A stretch of DNA of 64,000 nucleotides, taken from Pontixanthobacter rizhaonensis. GTDB taxonomy: Bacteria; Pseudomonadota; Alphaproteobacteria; Sphingomonadales; Sphingomonadaceae. Under the pieces are notes generated by a model that was not told the origin of the DNA, ran no database searches, and saw only the letters and a program-made list of their open reading frames with translations. The stretch covers positions 671,001 through 735,000 of the forward strand of contig NZ_JABCRE010000002.1 in assembly GCF_012972675.1 (NCBI RefSeq). The letters are read 5' to 3'. Positions 53,946 to 62,768 of the stretch are shown piece by piece. Position 1 is the stretch's first letter; every line of letters begins with the position of its first letter. Position numbers and translations under genes: made by a program.

Positions 53946-55943
53946 TTACAGCCCATTAGGTCCGCAATCGTTCTTCAAGAAATCGAGCATTTTCGTAAAG
54001 AATGTTTCCTGATGGTTATACATCAGAGTCGCGTAAAAGTGGTCAGCACCTTTAAGGGTAAGATACTGGGCGGGTTTACCCGCCGCGTCCATGGCCTTCT
54101 TATAATCCTTATAATGATAATAGAGCACCCGTGCATCCACATCACCATGCACCATTAATAACGGAATATTGGATTTTTCGACTTCATTGATTGGGTTAAT
54201 ACCAATTGTGCCACGTCGTTCTGCCCAGTCCTTCAGGGCTGTTGGCACACCGGCAAAGTTGTTTGATCGAAAGCTTTTCGCGGGATCGGCCACCGCAGCT
54301 CCGGCGATTGCGCACTGATAGATTTGCTCTTCGCGGGTTGTAGCAACCAGCGCCGCATAGCCGCCATATGACCAACCGAACATTGCTATACGGTCGGGGT
54401 CGACCAGACCTTTTTCTACAAGATACATGGCTCCGTCGTCTTTATCGTCCTGCATGGCGCCGCCATGCTCTCCGTAGCCACCATCGAAGTGTTCTTGGCC
54501 CCAGCCAACTGTCATACGATATTGCGGTTGAAGGACCATGTAGCCGGCATTGGCCAGCAACTGACCCCACTCGTCATAACCGATGATCTCATTCACGTGG
54601 GGACCGCCATGAGGCAGAACGATGAGAGGGAAGGGGCCTTCACCAGCAGGCTTGGTAACATACCCTGGAATAATCTTCCCATCACGGGCGGGATATTTGA
54701 TAAATTCGACATCAGACAGCTTTGTCTGGTCAATAGTCGGGTTGCGGCTGCCAATTTTGGTCATCCGTTCATTCTTAATGAGCCAATATGACCCCGGATC
54801 ACGTGGGCCGGAATTGTAAACAACCATAGTGTTGCCATCCACTGATCGGCTCGTAATGCGGATCGCGTGAGAGTAAGGGATTTCACGTTCAAGGTTCTCA
54901 AACAATTCCTTTTCTTCCATGTCGAACCAGTGACGTTCCATTTTAGCCCCCGGGTAACGCGCTGCTACAACAGAGTTGTCGCCTGCCCGCCACATCGAAC
55001 TCCGTTGTAGACCCATGACGTCCGCATCAGGGGTGGAGAATAGTTTTTCTCCGATCTGACCGGTTTTGAAGTCAAAGGAATATAGAGCAGCTTTGTCGCC
55101 GTCTCTGTTGTCGATGAAGTAACCCTTGTCAGGATCCTCGGCGCTGACACCAGCGAAGCCTTGGAAACGCCCAAGACGGCGATACAAGTTTTTATGCTCA
55201 TCGAGGTCGTACCGCTCCCCGAACTCTTTCCACGACTTGTCGCCTACAGCGCGATAGTAGAAAATTTGTTCGTTCGTGGTCTGATCTTGACCAGTCGTGA
55301 AGCGCGGATTGCCGTCATCATCAAACTCGGCTGTTGGGTATTTATCGTTACCCTTAAGGACAAGCGATCTGCCGCCTGTTTTTAAATTAAATTTGTAATA
55401 TGAGCGCGGACGGAATGCCGCGAACGGATCTACGCCAACGCCTCCGTCATTTGGTCGCCCGCTGGCAATAAGGACATTGTCAGGGTCATTCGGCAGCGTA
55501 TTAACAATACTGAAATTGCCTGAAACTTTCGAAAACTTCTTTGTTTCCAGATCAAATGAAAATGCAAGATAGTCCCGAACGTCCTCTTCTGGCCCTTTCA
55601 CCGATTTCCGTTTGACCTGCCAAGCCCGGCCGAAGATAAAACGATCATCTACAAAACTTGCGCCGATAATCTCCATTGGATCGGCGTTCGTCGTGAACGG
55701 TTTTTTGGAAAAGTCTGTAGCGTCGTATATCTGCATTATATACTCGCCCTCTTTGCTCTCCACTTTCATAAGCAACAAGTTCTTGCCATTTGGCGAGATC
55801 TCAACGTTGGTCATAACATCGCGCAGAGCCCAAGCTTCGACAGGGATTGATAAATCACCGGTCTTTTGTTGCGCAATAGCGGGCGTTGTACTGATCAAGA
55901 CTGCTCCGGCAGCAGCGAGAAGAGAGGTTCGAAGGAGATTCAT
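53946..55943 (-). CDS. Exported S9-family (prolyl oligopeptidase-type) peptidase
   Basis: A 665-residue serine peptidase with a signal peptide (cleavage near AIAQ, about residue 25), an N-terminal beta-propeller region (about 30-410) and a C-terminal alpha/beta-hydrolase domain. The triad is visible: Ser525 in FGWSYGGYA, Asp603 in HGDVDARV, His635 in GADHFY. This layout fits dipeptidyl or acylaminoacyl peptidases acting on short peptides, here in the periplasm. It lies 106 bases after the large TonB receptor on the same strand, with a terminator between, suggesting peptide import and cleavage as a joint function (inference). Confidence 0.9.
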   Translation of the reverse strand: MNLLRTSLLAAAGAVLISTTPAIAQQKTGDLSIPVEAWALRDVMTNVEISPNGKNLLLMKVESKEGEYIMQIYDATDFSKKPFTTNADPMEIIGASFVDDRFIFGRAWQVKRKSVKGPEEDVRDYLAFSFDLETKKFSKVSGNFSIVNTLPNDPDNVLIASGRPNDGGVGVDPFAAFRPRSYYKFNLKTGGRSLVLKGNDKYPTAEFDDDGNPRFTTGQDQTTNEQIFYYRAVGDKSWKEFGERYDLDEHKNLYRRLGRFQGFAGVSAEDPDKGYFIDNRDGDKAALYSFDFKTGQIGEKLFSTPDADVMGLQRSSMWRAGDNSVVAARYPGAKMERHWFDMEEKELFENLEREIPYSHAIRITSRSVDGNTMVVYNSGPRDPGSYWLIKNERMTKIGSRNPTIDQTKLSDVEFIKYPARDGKIIPGYVTKPAGEGPFPLIVLPHGGPHVNEIIGYDEWGQLLANAGYMVLQPQYRMTVGWGQEHFDGGYGEHGGAMQDDKDDGAMYLVEKGLVDPDRIAMFGWSYGGYAALVATTREEQIYQCAIAGAAVADPAKSFRSNNFAGVPTALKDWAERRGTIGINPINEVEKSNIPLLMVHGDVDARVLYYHYKDYKKAMDAAGKPAQYLTLKGADHFYATLMYNHQETFFTKMLDFLKNDCGPNGL

Positions 55944-55979
55944 AAAGCTACCCTATGGATTTTTTTGATTGAGGCACAT

Positions 55980-56022
55980 TAACACAAAACGGCCCCGTGA
56001 CAAATATCACGGGGCCGTTTCG
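55980..56022 (-). terminator. Terminator after the large TonB receptor
   Basis: A perfect 14-bp stem (55987-56000 with 56007-56020), loop CAAATA, with a TTTTGTGTTAA tail on the minus strand. It separates the receptor gene from the peptidase gene, so any joint transcription is by read-through. Confidence 0.85.
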
Positions 56023-56048
56023 TTTCAGATCATAACTGAAATAGAGCC

Positions 56049-59000
56049 TTAAAACTCTTTTCTGATCGACAGGAAGAATTCACGCCCGTCATAGTCATAC
56101 CCGGCACCCAGAGCCGTGTTTGCGATGGCGGTAACTTCGTTACCATCAACCAACGGCGGTGCAGTGTTAAAGATATTGTCGACACCCGCGATGATTGTGA
56201 AGCCATCTGCGCGGTAACGCACCGACGCAGTGTGAAGGAATTGCTCTTTTGCAAAGCCTACATCGCGACAGAATACCCCGGTTCCGGCCACAACGCCGTC
56301 AGGTGTAAACTCACCTGTGACTGGGTCGTTAGTACCTGAGCCATTACCCAGACATGTATTTCCGGTGAAGCCGGTCAGTTGCCCGTCGGGACCACGGCCG
56401 AACGCGTCACTGAACTCATCAATACCATCTGCATCCTGCTCAACCGGGCCAACGTAACGAACTTGCCAAGTGAGACGGAACGCATCGACATCTGCCGTGA
56501 AGGTGGTCCGGCCAGTCCATTTCGGAAGGCTGAATTCACCAGCATCTTCGTCAAACGTCTGCGTGCCATCATCACCAATAAACAGGTTGCTACGCTCGAT
56601 CAGGTGGTTTGCCGTTACGTTAACGCCCAGATCAACTCGCGTACCGAACAGTTGGACTTCTTTGCCAAATGTCGCGTTAAGATCGAGGCCACGGACATTC
56701 TCTTGGTTCAAGTTAATGAACCCGGCGAACACGTCAGAGACAAGCTGAGTGCCGGTGCTAGAGGCTGTGATGCGATCACAGAAAGAGCTGACCTGGCCAT
56801 CATCACGTGTGTAGCAATCGTTCAGAATGAACTGTGCCGAAGGCGAGATGATCGAGTCTTTCAACTTAATGTCAAAGTAGTTCAGGCCGAGGCTCACGTC
56901 CCAGCCGTCGCCAAAGGTCTCTTCGAAAGCGAAACCAGCAGTCAACGACCGCGATGTTTCAGGATCAATCGTCAAGCTACCGCCACGGGCAATTTCAACA
57001 CTGGCATTCTGGTTAGGAGCAAGTGACTGACCGGTTGTAGGATCGATCTGCAAACCAGCAGTTGTTGGGTCACGACCTTCCCGGCGACAGTTCGCAAGAA
57101 TGAAGTCTTCCCGAGTTTCCTGTGCCGGATCATACGTACCAGTCGCAGTATCGAACGCGTCATCCGGAACCGCGCATGGGTCGAACAGGGTGTTGAAACC
57201 CGTCTGCGAACCAAGGAAGTTTTCACGCAGGTTTGGTGCACGGAAAGATGTGCCATAGCTGAATTTAAGCAGGAGCGGGTTAATTGGACGCCAGCCTGCT
57301 TTGACCGAGTATGTGAAGTTGGTTCCGTAGAATTCCTCGTCGGTCATACGACCGGAGAAGTTTACGTTCAGTTCTTCAACCCACGGCTTGCCTGCCTGAA
57401 GCGGGATATCAATTTCACCAAAGACTTCTTTGATTTCCTTGCTTCCTACGGCGCCGCTATCAGCGAAGAAACCGAAGAAGAGGCCGTTAGATGCGACATC
57501 GGAAGGAATCGAGTTGATTTTATCCTTCCGATATTCAGCACCAATCACCGCACCGACCGGGCCAGCCGGAAGATCAAACAGATTACCGGTTGCAAAAGCA
57601 CTGAACGTTGTCTGTTCGTAGGTAGTATCGAATGAACGATCACCAAAGACGTAGTCCCGTTCAGCTTGCGTAGCGAAGTCGCCGATCGCAGCACCCAGCA
57701 AGCTAGGAGCAAACAGATTCACCGGCACACAACCAGCACCTAGGTCAGATAGTGCGGCATTTGGGTTTGCCAAAGCACTGGTATCGCACGGTGTGATTGA
57801 GCCAGGGTCGCCGAAGATAGTTTGCAGCAAGCCGTCGGAAATCCGCTGGCCAGAGATGTAATCGTCCGCAATGCCATCTCCGTTGTTATCGAAGATGCCG
57901 TCTCCGTCGAAGTCCATTGTTGGATCGATACCAAGAGCAAGAGCCAGTTTATCTTCGCGGACACCGCGAACATTGGATGAACCTTCAGCGCGCGAGTACA
58001 CCAACGATGTTTCGAACGTCCAGCTCGGTGAGATGAATGGCAGATCGCCCCGAACACCGATTACACCGCGGTATTGCTCTTGAACGATGTCTTGGTTCGT
58101 ACGATCGCCGCGGATCGCAAAGACCGGACGGGTACCGATCGCACCGATACCGCCAAGACCGGTTCCGAATGTGTTCGCTTCTGCAGTACGGCAATCAACG
58201 CCTCCGACAGCAGCCGGGTTACAAGGGTTGAATGCGTTGCTGTCTGGAACGTTAGGGAAGACCTGGAATGCGCCAGTATTGTCTGCAAAAATCTCGGCGC
58301 GAGTGTAATTGGCTTCAAAGAATGGCGTGATGTTAGCATCACCTGCGAAGGTGTATTCGCCATAGGCCATAACGTTGAACAATTTTTGTTCACTGAGGAA
58401 GACCCGTTCGGGGTTCGCATTGTTTGTATTCTGGTCATTCAAGAAGTCGACGTCACGAATGCCGTCACCGTCCGCGTCAATCGGGGAACCGTTGAAAAAC
58501 GATTCGTTAAAGCCGGGAACGCCACTGTTGCCAGCACCACCGTTTGGATCAAGATAGACCGAACCGAGGTTAGTGAATGGAATGATGATCCGGCCAGAGA
58601 ACCCGTTCTGTGTACATTCGCTTTCGGATGTACGGATTGTCCCACCGCTATCTGCCAAAGAGTTAGCGTTTTGATCAATGCCGAGACTGCGAATCTCGCC
58701 TGTAGAGGTCAGTTCACGGTGGCGGTCACAACCACCAAAGAAATCACGATCGCTCAGACGAATTTGAGCGCGCTTATCGTATTCAGCACCAAAGCCAATG
58801 AAACCTCGGTCAGTGTTCAAGCCATAAGCTGCACTGATCGTGTAGTCTTCGCCCGAGCCCTGCGGGTTAAGTTCGCCGCGAGCGAAGAGTTCGAGACCAT
58901 CAAAATCCTTGCGTAGAACAACGTTACCAACACCGGCAACAGCATCTGAACCGTAAACAGATGAAGCACCGTCCAGAAGGAGGTCGTAACGCTCGATTAG

Positions 59001-59495
59001 CGAGCCTGGGAGCAGGTTAAGCGATGGGCTTGTTGGAGCACCTTCAACACCTGCTGGGCCAAGTCGACGACCGTTTACAAGAAGGAGTGTCCGGTCCGCA
59101 CCAAGACCGCGAAGGTTCAGTGTTTGTGAACCTGGACCGTTATCCAAGACGAACCCGTTGAAAGTAGCATCGATTTGCGTACCCGATGCCGATTCGGACC
59201 GCTGTAGGATTTGCGATGGATCAAACAGACCAGCTTCTTGGGAAGCTTCTGTAGTCAAAACTTGCAGCGGTGAAATGCTAGAATAGGTGTCGCGCCGGAT
59301 CCGCGAGCCAGTAACAACAATCGCACCTTCGTTTTCTGCAGCTGGTGCATCTTCAGTGATATCAATCTGTTCTTCTTCTTCCTCTACAGGAGCAGGCTGT
59401 GTGTCCTGCGCAGCGGCAGAAGCGGAAATCACCAGTGCCATTGCTGAGGCCGAACAAGCGAGCCCTTTCAGCGTGTTGTTTTGATACTTTTTCAT
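56049..59495 (-). CDS. Large TonB-dependent receptor
   Basis: A 1148-residue outer-membrane receptor, well above the usual 700-900. The signal peptide is MKKYQNNTLKGLACSASAMA...(cleavage near AAA-Q). An acidic linker (VEEEEEQIDITEDAP) precedes the TonB box IVVTGSRIRR; the plug has LNLRGLGADRTLLLVNGRRL and SSVYGSDAVAGVGNVVLRKDF. The barrel has long Asp/Asn-rich loops and ends FFLSIRKEF. The ATG at 59495 has GGAG upstream; an in-frame start at 59606 would place 37 residues before the signal. The plug features resemble receptors of the Caulobacter/Xanthomonas nutrient type; peptide uptake with the neighbouring S9 peptidase is inference. Confidence 0.92.
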   Translation of the reverse strand: MKKYQNNTLKGLACSASAMALVISASAAAQDTQPAPVEEEEEQIDITEDAPAAENEGAIVVTGSRIRRDTYSSISPLQVLTTEASQEAGLFDPSQILQRSESASGTQIDATFNGFVLDNGPGSQTLNLRGLGADRTLLLVNGRRLGPAGVEGAPTSPSLNLLPGSLIERYDLLLDGASSVYGSDAVAGVGNVVLRKDFDGLELFARGELNPQGSGEDYTISAAYGLNTDRGFIGFGAEYDKRAQIRLSDRDFFGGCDRHRELTSTGEIRSLGIDQNANSLADSGGTIRTSESECTQNGFSGRIIIPFTNLGSVYLDPNGGAGNSGVPGFNESFFNGSPIDADGDGIRDVDFLNDQNTNNANPERVFLSEQKLFNVMAYGEYTFAGDANITPFFEANYTRAEIFADNTGAFQVFPNVPDSNAFNPCNPAAVGGVDCRTAEANTFGTGLGGIGAIGTRPVFAIRGDRTNQDIVQEQYRGVIGVRGDLPFISPSWTFETSLVYSRAEGSSNVRGVREDKLALALGIDPTMDFDGDGIFDNNGDGIADDYISGQRISDGLLQTIFGDPGSITPCDTSALANPNAALSDLGAGCVPVNLFAPSLLGAAIGDFATQAERDYVFGDRSFDTTYEQTTFSAFATGNLFDLPAGPVGAVIGAEYRKDKINSIPSDVASNGLFFGFFADSGAVGSKEIKEVFGEIDIPLQAGKPWVEELNVNFSGRMTDEEFYGTNFTYSVKAGWRPINPLLLKFSYGTSFRAPNLRENFLGSQTGFNTLFDPCAVPDDAFDTATGTYDPAQETREDFILANCRREGRDPTTAGLQIDPTTGQSLAPNQNASVEIARGGSLTIDPETSRSLTAGFAFEETFGDGWDVSLGLNYFDIKLKDSIISPSAQFILNDCYTRDDGQVSSFCDRITASSTGTQLVSDVFAGFINLNQENVRGLDLNATFGKEVQLFGTRVDLGVNVTANHLIERSNLFIGDDGTQTFDEDAGEFSLPKWTGRTTFTADVDAFRLTWQVRYVGPVEQDADGIDEFSDAFGRGPDGQLTGFTGNTCLGNGSGTNDPVTGEFTPDGVVAGTGVFCRDVGFAKEQFLHTASVRYRADGFTIIAGVDNIFNTAPPLVDGNEVTAIANTALGAGYDYDGREFFLSIRKEF

Positions 59496-60104
59496 GTTTA
59501 CTCCGATTGCGACTTTAGTAAGCGATTTTGGAGAATTTCCGACATCATGTTGCTGGTTCTTGCGCCTCAAAAGGCTAGCAACATTAGTAGTCTTGAAGAG
59601 CCCCACACCCCTATGATGCGAGTTTGTTGCCTCAGGGTTTGGTGTTTGTCAAAGTTGTTAATGTTAGCTTCACAAATTTTATCCGCGTGTTGCGCCAATC
59701 ACACAGAATTGGAATGTTTGCCTGCTGACCGCTAGCAGGATGCACTACCTCGCCTAGCCAACATCCCGTCTTTGCCTGCTTGAAGGCTGATATTCTATCT
59801 ATCTGGTGATGTTAGGTGTCGAGCAGGCTGGTCGTTTGCCGTTAATGTTCAAGCCAAGCGGTCTCTCACCAATGACTGTGTTTGGTGAGAGCGTATAACG
59901 CCCGCCACTGGTGGCGCTATCTTAGCGTGAAAGTCCTATACTTTTCGATCAAAAGTTACCCGTTTTGATACGTATTTTGTCGGGAAGTTACTAAAGGTAA
60001 ATGACGTCAAAAAATGTAAAATGCTGTTAAATCAGTAATTTAGCAAAATATTCCAGCGGATTAACTAAACCGTTTGATAACCCTTTTTGCTTATAAGTCT
60101 GCGC
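59496..60104. promoter_or_regulatory. Divergent intergenic region with two hairpins
   Basis: About 609 bases between the large receptor (-) and the DUF11 cluster (+), without a credible gene. A perfect 10-bp hairpin (59863-59872 with 59882-59891, 9-base loop) is followed by a tight one, CGCCA/TGGCG (59903-59916). Neither has a T tract. The last 150 bases are strongly AT-rich and should hold the promoter of the DUF11 cluster; TATAAG (60092-60097) lies so close to the ATG at 60105 that a leaderless message is possible. Confidence 0.5.
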
Positions 60105-61082
60105 ATGAAAAAAGCACATTTCCTATTGGCGGGGTCTCTTCTGTCGTCCTCGATGATCTTTGGATCGACCGCAGCGCATGCGGAAGGTGTGCCGGCTGGC
60201 ACTCTGATCGAGAACACGGCCACCGCGTCTTATGATGCAGGCGGGGGCACCGAAACGGTCAATTCAAATACCGTCGTGCTGCTGGTTGACGAGCTGCTGG
60301 ATGTCACGGTCGCCTCGCTTGATGCAGGTCCGATTGCGACCAACACTGGCAGCGCCGTTTTGACGTTCTCTGTTACGAACACCGGCAACGGGCCAGAAGC
60401 GTTTAATCTTACGGCCAACCCAGTTGTGACTGGCAATGATTTCGAAACGACCGTGGATTCGATTGCAATCGATACAAACGGCAATGGAATTTACGAGCCT
60501 GGCATCGACCAGATACTCACCTCGCCCGAACAGACAGCCATATTGGCCGCTGATGAAGCCGTTACTGTATTTGTCCTAGTGACTGTCCCGGGAACTGCTG
60601 CTGACACAGAGCAATCTCAAGTGGATCTGCTGGCTGAGGCGGTAACGGGTACCGGCGCTCCGGGTACTATCTTCGCTGGTGAAGGGGAAGGCGGCGGCGA
60701 CGCGGTCGCAGGGCCGAATGGTGCGGATGATAATGATCAAGGCGCGCTGATTGTCGGCATCGCTACAGTCGATCTGGTGAAATCCGCGGTTGTGGTCGAT
60801 CCCTTCGGGGGTGCCACCATCGTGCCTGGCGCGGTCATTACATATACAATTACGGCGGACGTCACAGGCAGTGGATCAATCGACAGCTTGTTGATCTCTG
60901 ACCCGATCCCAACCGGCACGACATATTCCGCATCGTCGCTGACGCTTGATAGCACCAGCCTGACTGATGCTGCGGATACTGATGAAGGATCCGCTTCAGA
61001 CGCAACTGGCGTCGCGGTCGACCTTGGCACGGTCGCTGGCGGCACCACGCACTCCATTACTTTTGATGTCACGATTGATTGA
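60105..61082 (+). CDS. Secreted DUF11-like modular protein (first of four)
   Basis: A 325-residue exported protein with a signal peptide (cleavage AHA-EG, about residue 26). An N-terminal module (about 27-75) reads GTLIENTATASYDAGGG then SNTVVLLVDELLDVTV; a middle beta module holds an EF-hand-like acidic loop DTNGNGIYEPG; the C-terminal module is DUF11-like (VPGAVITYTITADVTGSG, LLISDPIPTGTTY). All of it is Ala/Thr/Val/Asp/Gly-rich with very little Cys or Lys, as in surface beta-sandwich proteins. Start ATG 60105, weak ribosome site. Paralogous along its length to the protein at 61651. Confidence 0.82.
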   Translation: MKKAHFLLAGSLLSSSMIFGSTAAHAEGVPAGTLIENTATASYDAGGGTETVNSNTVVLLVDELLDVTVASLDAGPIATNTGSAVLTFSVTNTGNGPEAFNLTANPVVTGNDFETTVDSIAIDTNGNGIYEPGIDQILTSPEQTAILAADEAVTVFVLVTVPGTAADTEQSQVDLLAEAVTGTGAPGTIFAGEGEGGGDAVAGPNGADDNDQGALIVGIATVDLVKSAVVVDPFGGATIVPGAVITYTITADVTGSGSIDSLLISDPIPTGTTYSASSLTLDSTSLTDAADTDEGSASDATGVAVDLGTVAGGTTHSITFDVTID

Positions 61083-61096
61083 CGAGGACTGAAACA

Positions 61097-61579
61097 ATGA
61101 AAACACTAAGTCGCATTTTTGGATTGTTGGCCGTCGCAGCTGCGATGCTGGCAACACCTGCCGTCGCTCAATCCGAACGGGCTATTTCCCTTTCTGGAGA
61201 CGTCAAAGTCGTGAAAAGCGTTACTGACGCCAGCGGCCAAGCCACCATTGAATATGGTGACACAAGCGTTGTCGTACCGGGTGACCGCCTGATTTTCCGT
61301 ACAAATTACAAGAATACAAGCGCCGAGCTGGTGGAAAACTTTGTTGTTACCAACCCGCTGCCGTCGGCAGTTGTGTTGGCATCAGACTCGGCAGCCGATC
61401 TTCAGGTTTCTGTTGATGGCGGTGAGACATTTGGACTGCTGGCAGACCTAACTGTCGCAGAAGAGGATGGCTCTACTCGTGCTGCAAATGCATCCGATGC
61501 GACGCATTTGCGCTGGGTATTGGATGTCATCCAGCCAGGTGAAACTGGCCAAATCACTTTTTACGCAATCGTTCGCTGA
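61097..61579 (+). CDS. Secreted single-module DUF11-like protein (second of four)
   Basis: A 160-residue exported protein: signal peptide (cleavage AVA-Q, residue 24), then one beta-sandwich-like module, VVVPGDRLIFRTNYKNTSAELVENFVVTNPLPSAVV, ending GQITFYAIVR. It corresponds to the C-terminal DUF11-like module of its neighbours standing alone. GAGGA lies 8 bases before the ATG at 61097. It begins 14 bases after the first protein's stop, so they are probably co-transcribed. Function unknown. Confidence 0.8.
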   Translation: MKTLSRIFGLLAVAAAMLATPAVAQSERAISLSGDVKVVKSVTDASGQATIEYGDTSVVVPGDRLIFRTNYKNTSAELVENFVVTNPLPSAVVLASDSAADLQVSVDGGETFGLLADLTVAEEDGSTRAANASDATHLRWVLDVIQPGETGQITFYAIVR

Positions 61580-61650
61580 GAAGCGAAAGGTAACCGCCTT
61601 GTCTCGTGGGCGGTCGGGGAACCGCGGGGCGCTGTAGAAGGACCAACATA

Positions 61651-62742
61651 ATGAAACGTACCAAGCAGTTGCTTGGGGCAGTGAGCAGCGTAGCTCTCAT
61701 CGCTTTAAGCACAAGTCCAGTATACGCTGCTGGCACTACGGCTGGTGATACCATCACCAACACCGTAACAGTCGACTACCAAGTCGGCGGATTTGATCAA
61801 ACTGAAATTGATGCCACAGATACGATCACTGTCGACCGTAAAATCGACCTGACTGTTGCTGAAACTGGTTTCATCGGGCGCACTCAAGTGTCTCCGAACG
61901 AAACTCGGGCTGTAATCGAGTTTGATGTGACCAACTTGTCTAACGACACAGTTGACCTTGCCCTGACTGCTGTAAACGCGGCGGGTAACGACTTCACGCT
62001 CAGCAACATCGTTATCTTCGTCGATGGCGATGGTGATGGTGAATATGATGCTGGTGAAGAAGTAACCTTCCTCGACGAAGTCGTCGCGGACGGCGTAACA
62101 ACTGTTTTGGTTGCAGCTGACGTTCCGATCACGGCAACAGAAGGCCAGACCGCTGATATCGTTCTGACTGCTCAAGCACACGCTGCGGGTGCAGCTGGTC
62201 TTGGCGCAATCTACAACGCTGGCAGCACATCAGGCGATGGTGATGCAAACACCGAAGACGGCACTGGTGCCGCAGCAAACATCGATACGGTGTTGGCTGA
62301 TGCTGATGGTGATACTGATGGCGTCAATGATGGTGCATTCTCTGCGACTGACGGTTACGTTGTCGTCGCAGCCGATCTCACCGTTACCAAACAAAGCCGC
62401 ATCATCGATGATGGTGTTGGCGGCACATTCCCGAATGCAAAAGCTATTCCGGGTGCTGTGGTCGAATACTGTATCATCGTATCCAACGGTGCGGGTGCAG
62501 CGACTGCAACTGGCGTGACTGTGTCTGACGTTCTTCCAGTTGATCTGGAAATCGACGACACGTTCGGTATCTTTATCAATGGTACAGTGGCCTCTGGTTA
62601 CTGCGCTGCTGACGGCACTGATGATGCCAACAGCAACTTTACCGATAACGCTCTTGGCACCCCGGATGAAGTGGACGGTACTCTCAGCGATCTCGCTGCG
62701 AATGCTACCAGCACACTTTATTTCCGTGCCACGATTAACTGA
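61651..62742 (+). CDS. Secreted DUF11-like modular protein (third of four)
   Basis: A 363-residue exported protein with a signal peptide (cleavage VYA-AG, residue 26). It aligns end to end with the protein at 60105: N-terminal GDTITNTVTVDYQVGGF module, middle module with the acidic loop DGDGDGEYDAGEE, a linker with more Asp/Gly repeats (DADGDTDGVND), and a C-terminal DUF11-like module (IPGAVVEYCIIVSNGAG, VTVSDVLPVDLEI, ending TLYFRATIN). The two Cys (in VEYCII and SGYCAADG) are unique to this copy and could form a disulfide. AAGGA lies 8 bases before the ATG. The acidic loops could bind calcium. Confidence 0.82.
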   Translation: MKRTKQLLGAVSSVALIALSTSPVYAAGTTAGDTITNTVTVDYQVGGFDQTEIDATDTITVDRKIDLTVAETGFIGRTQVSPNETRAVIEFDVTNLSNDTVDLALTAVNAAGNDFTLSNIVIFVDGDGDGEYDAGEEVTFLDEVVADGVTTVLVAADVPITATEGQTADIVLTAQAHAAGAAGLGAIYNAGSTSGDGDANTEDGTGAAANIDTVLADADGDTDGVNDGAFSATDGYVVVAADLTVTKQSRIIDDGVGGTFPNAKAIPGAVVEYCIIVSNGAGAATATGVTVSDVLPVDLEIDDTFGIFINGTVASGYCAADGTDDANSNFTDNALGTPDEVDGTLSDLAANATSTLYFRATIN

Positions 62743-62768
62743 TCACTTGATTAGTTGAGTCTACGCTA

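Noticed and set aside
58074-58916. A 280-codon open frame on the plus strand opposite the large TonB receptor
   Set aside because: The receptor frame is continuous with plug and barrel signatures; the opposite frame is rich in Val/Thr/Arg without any recognisable motif.
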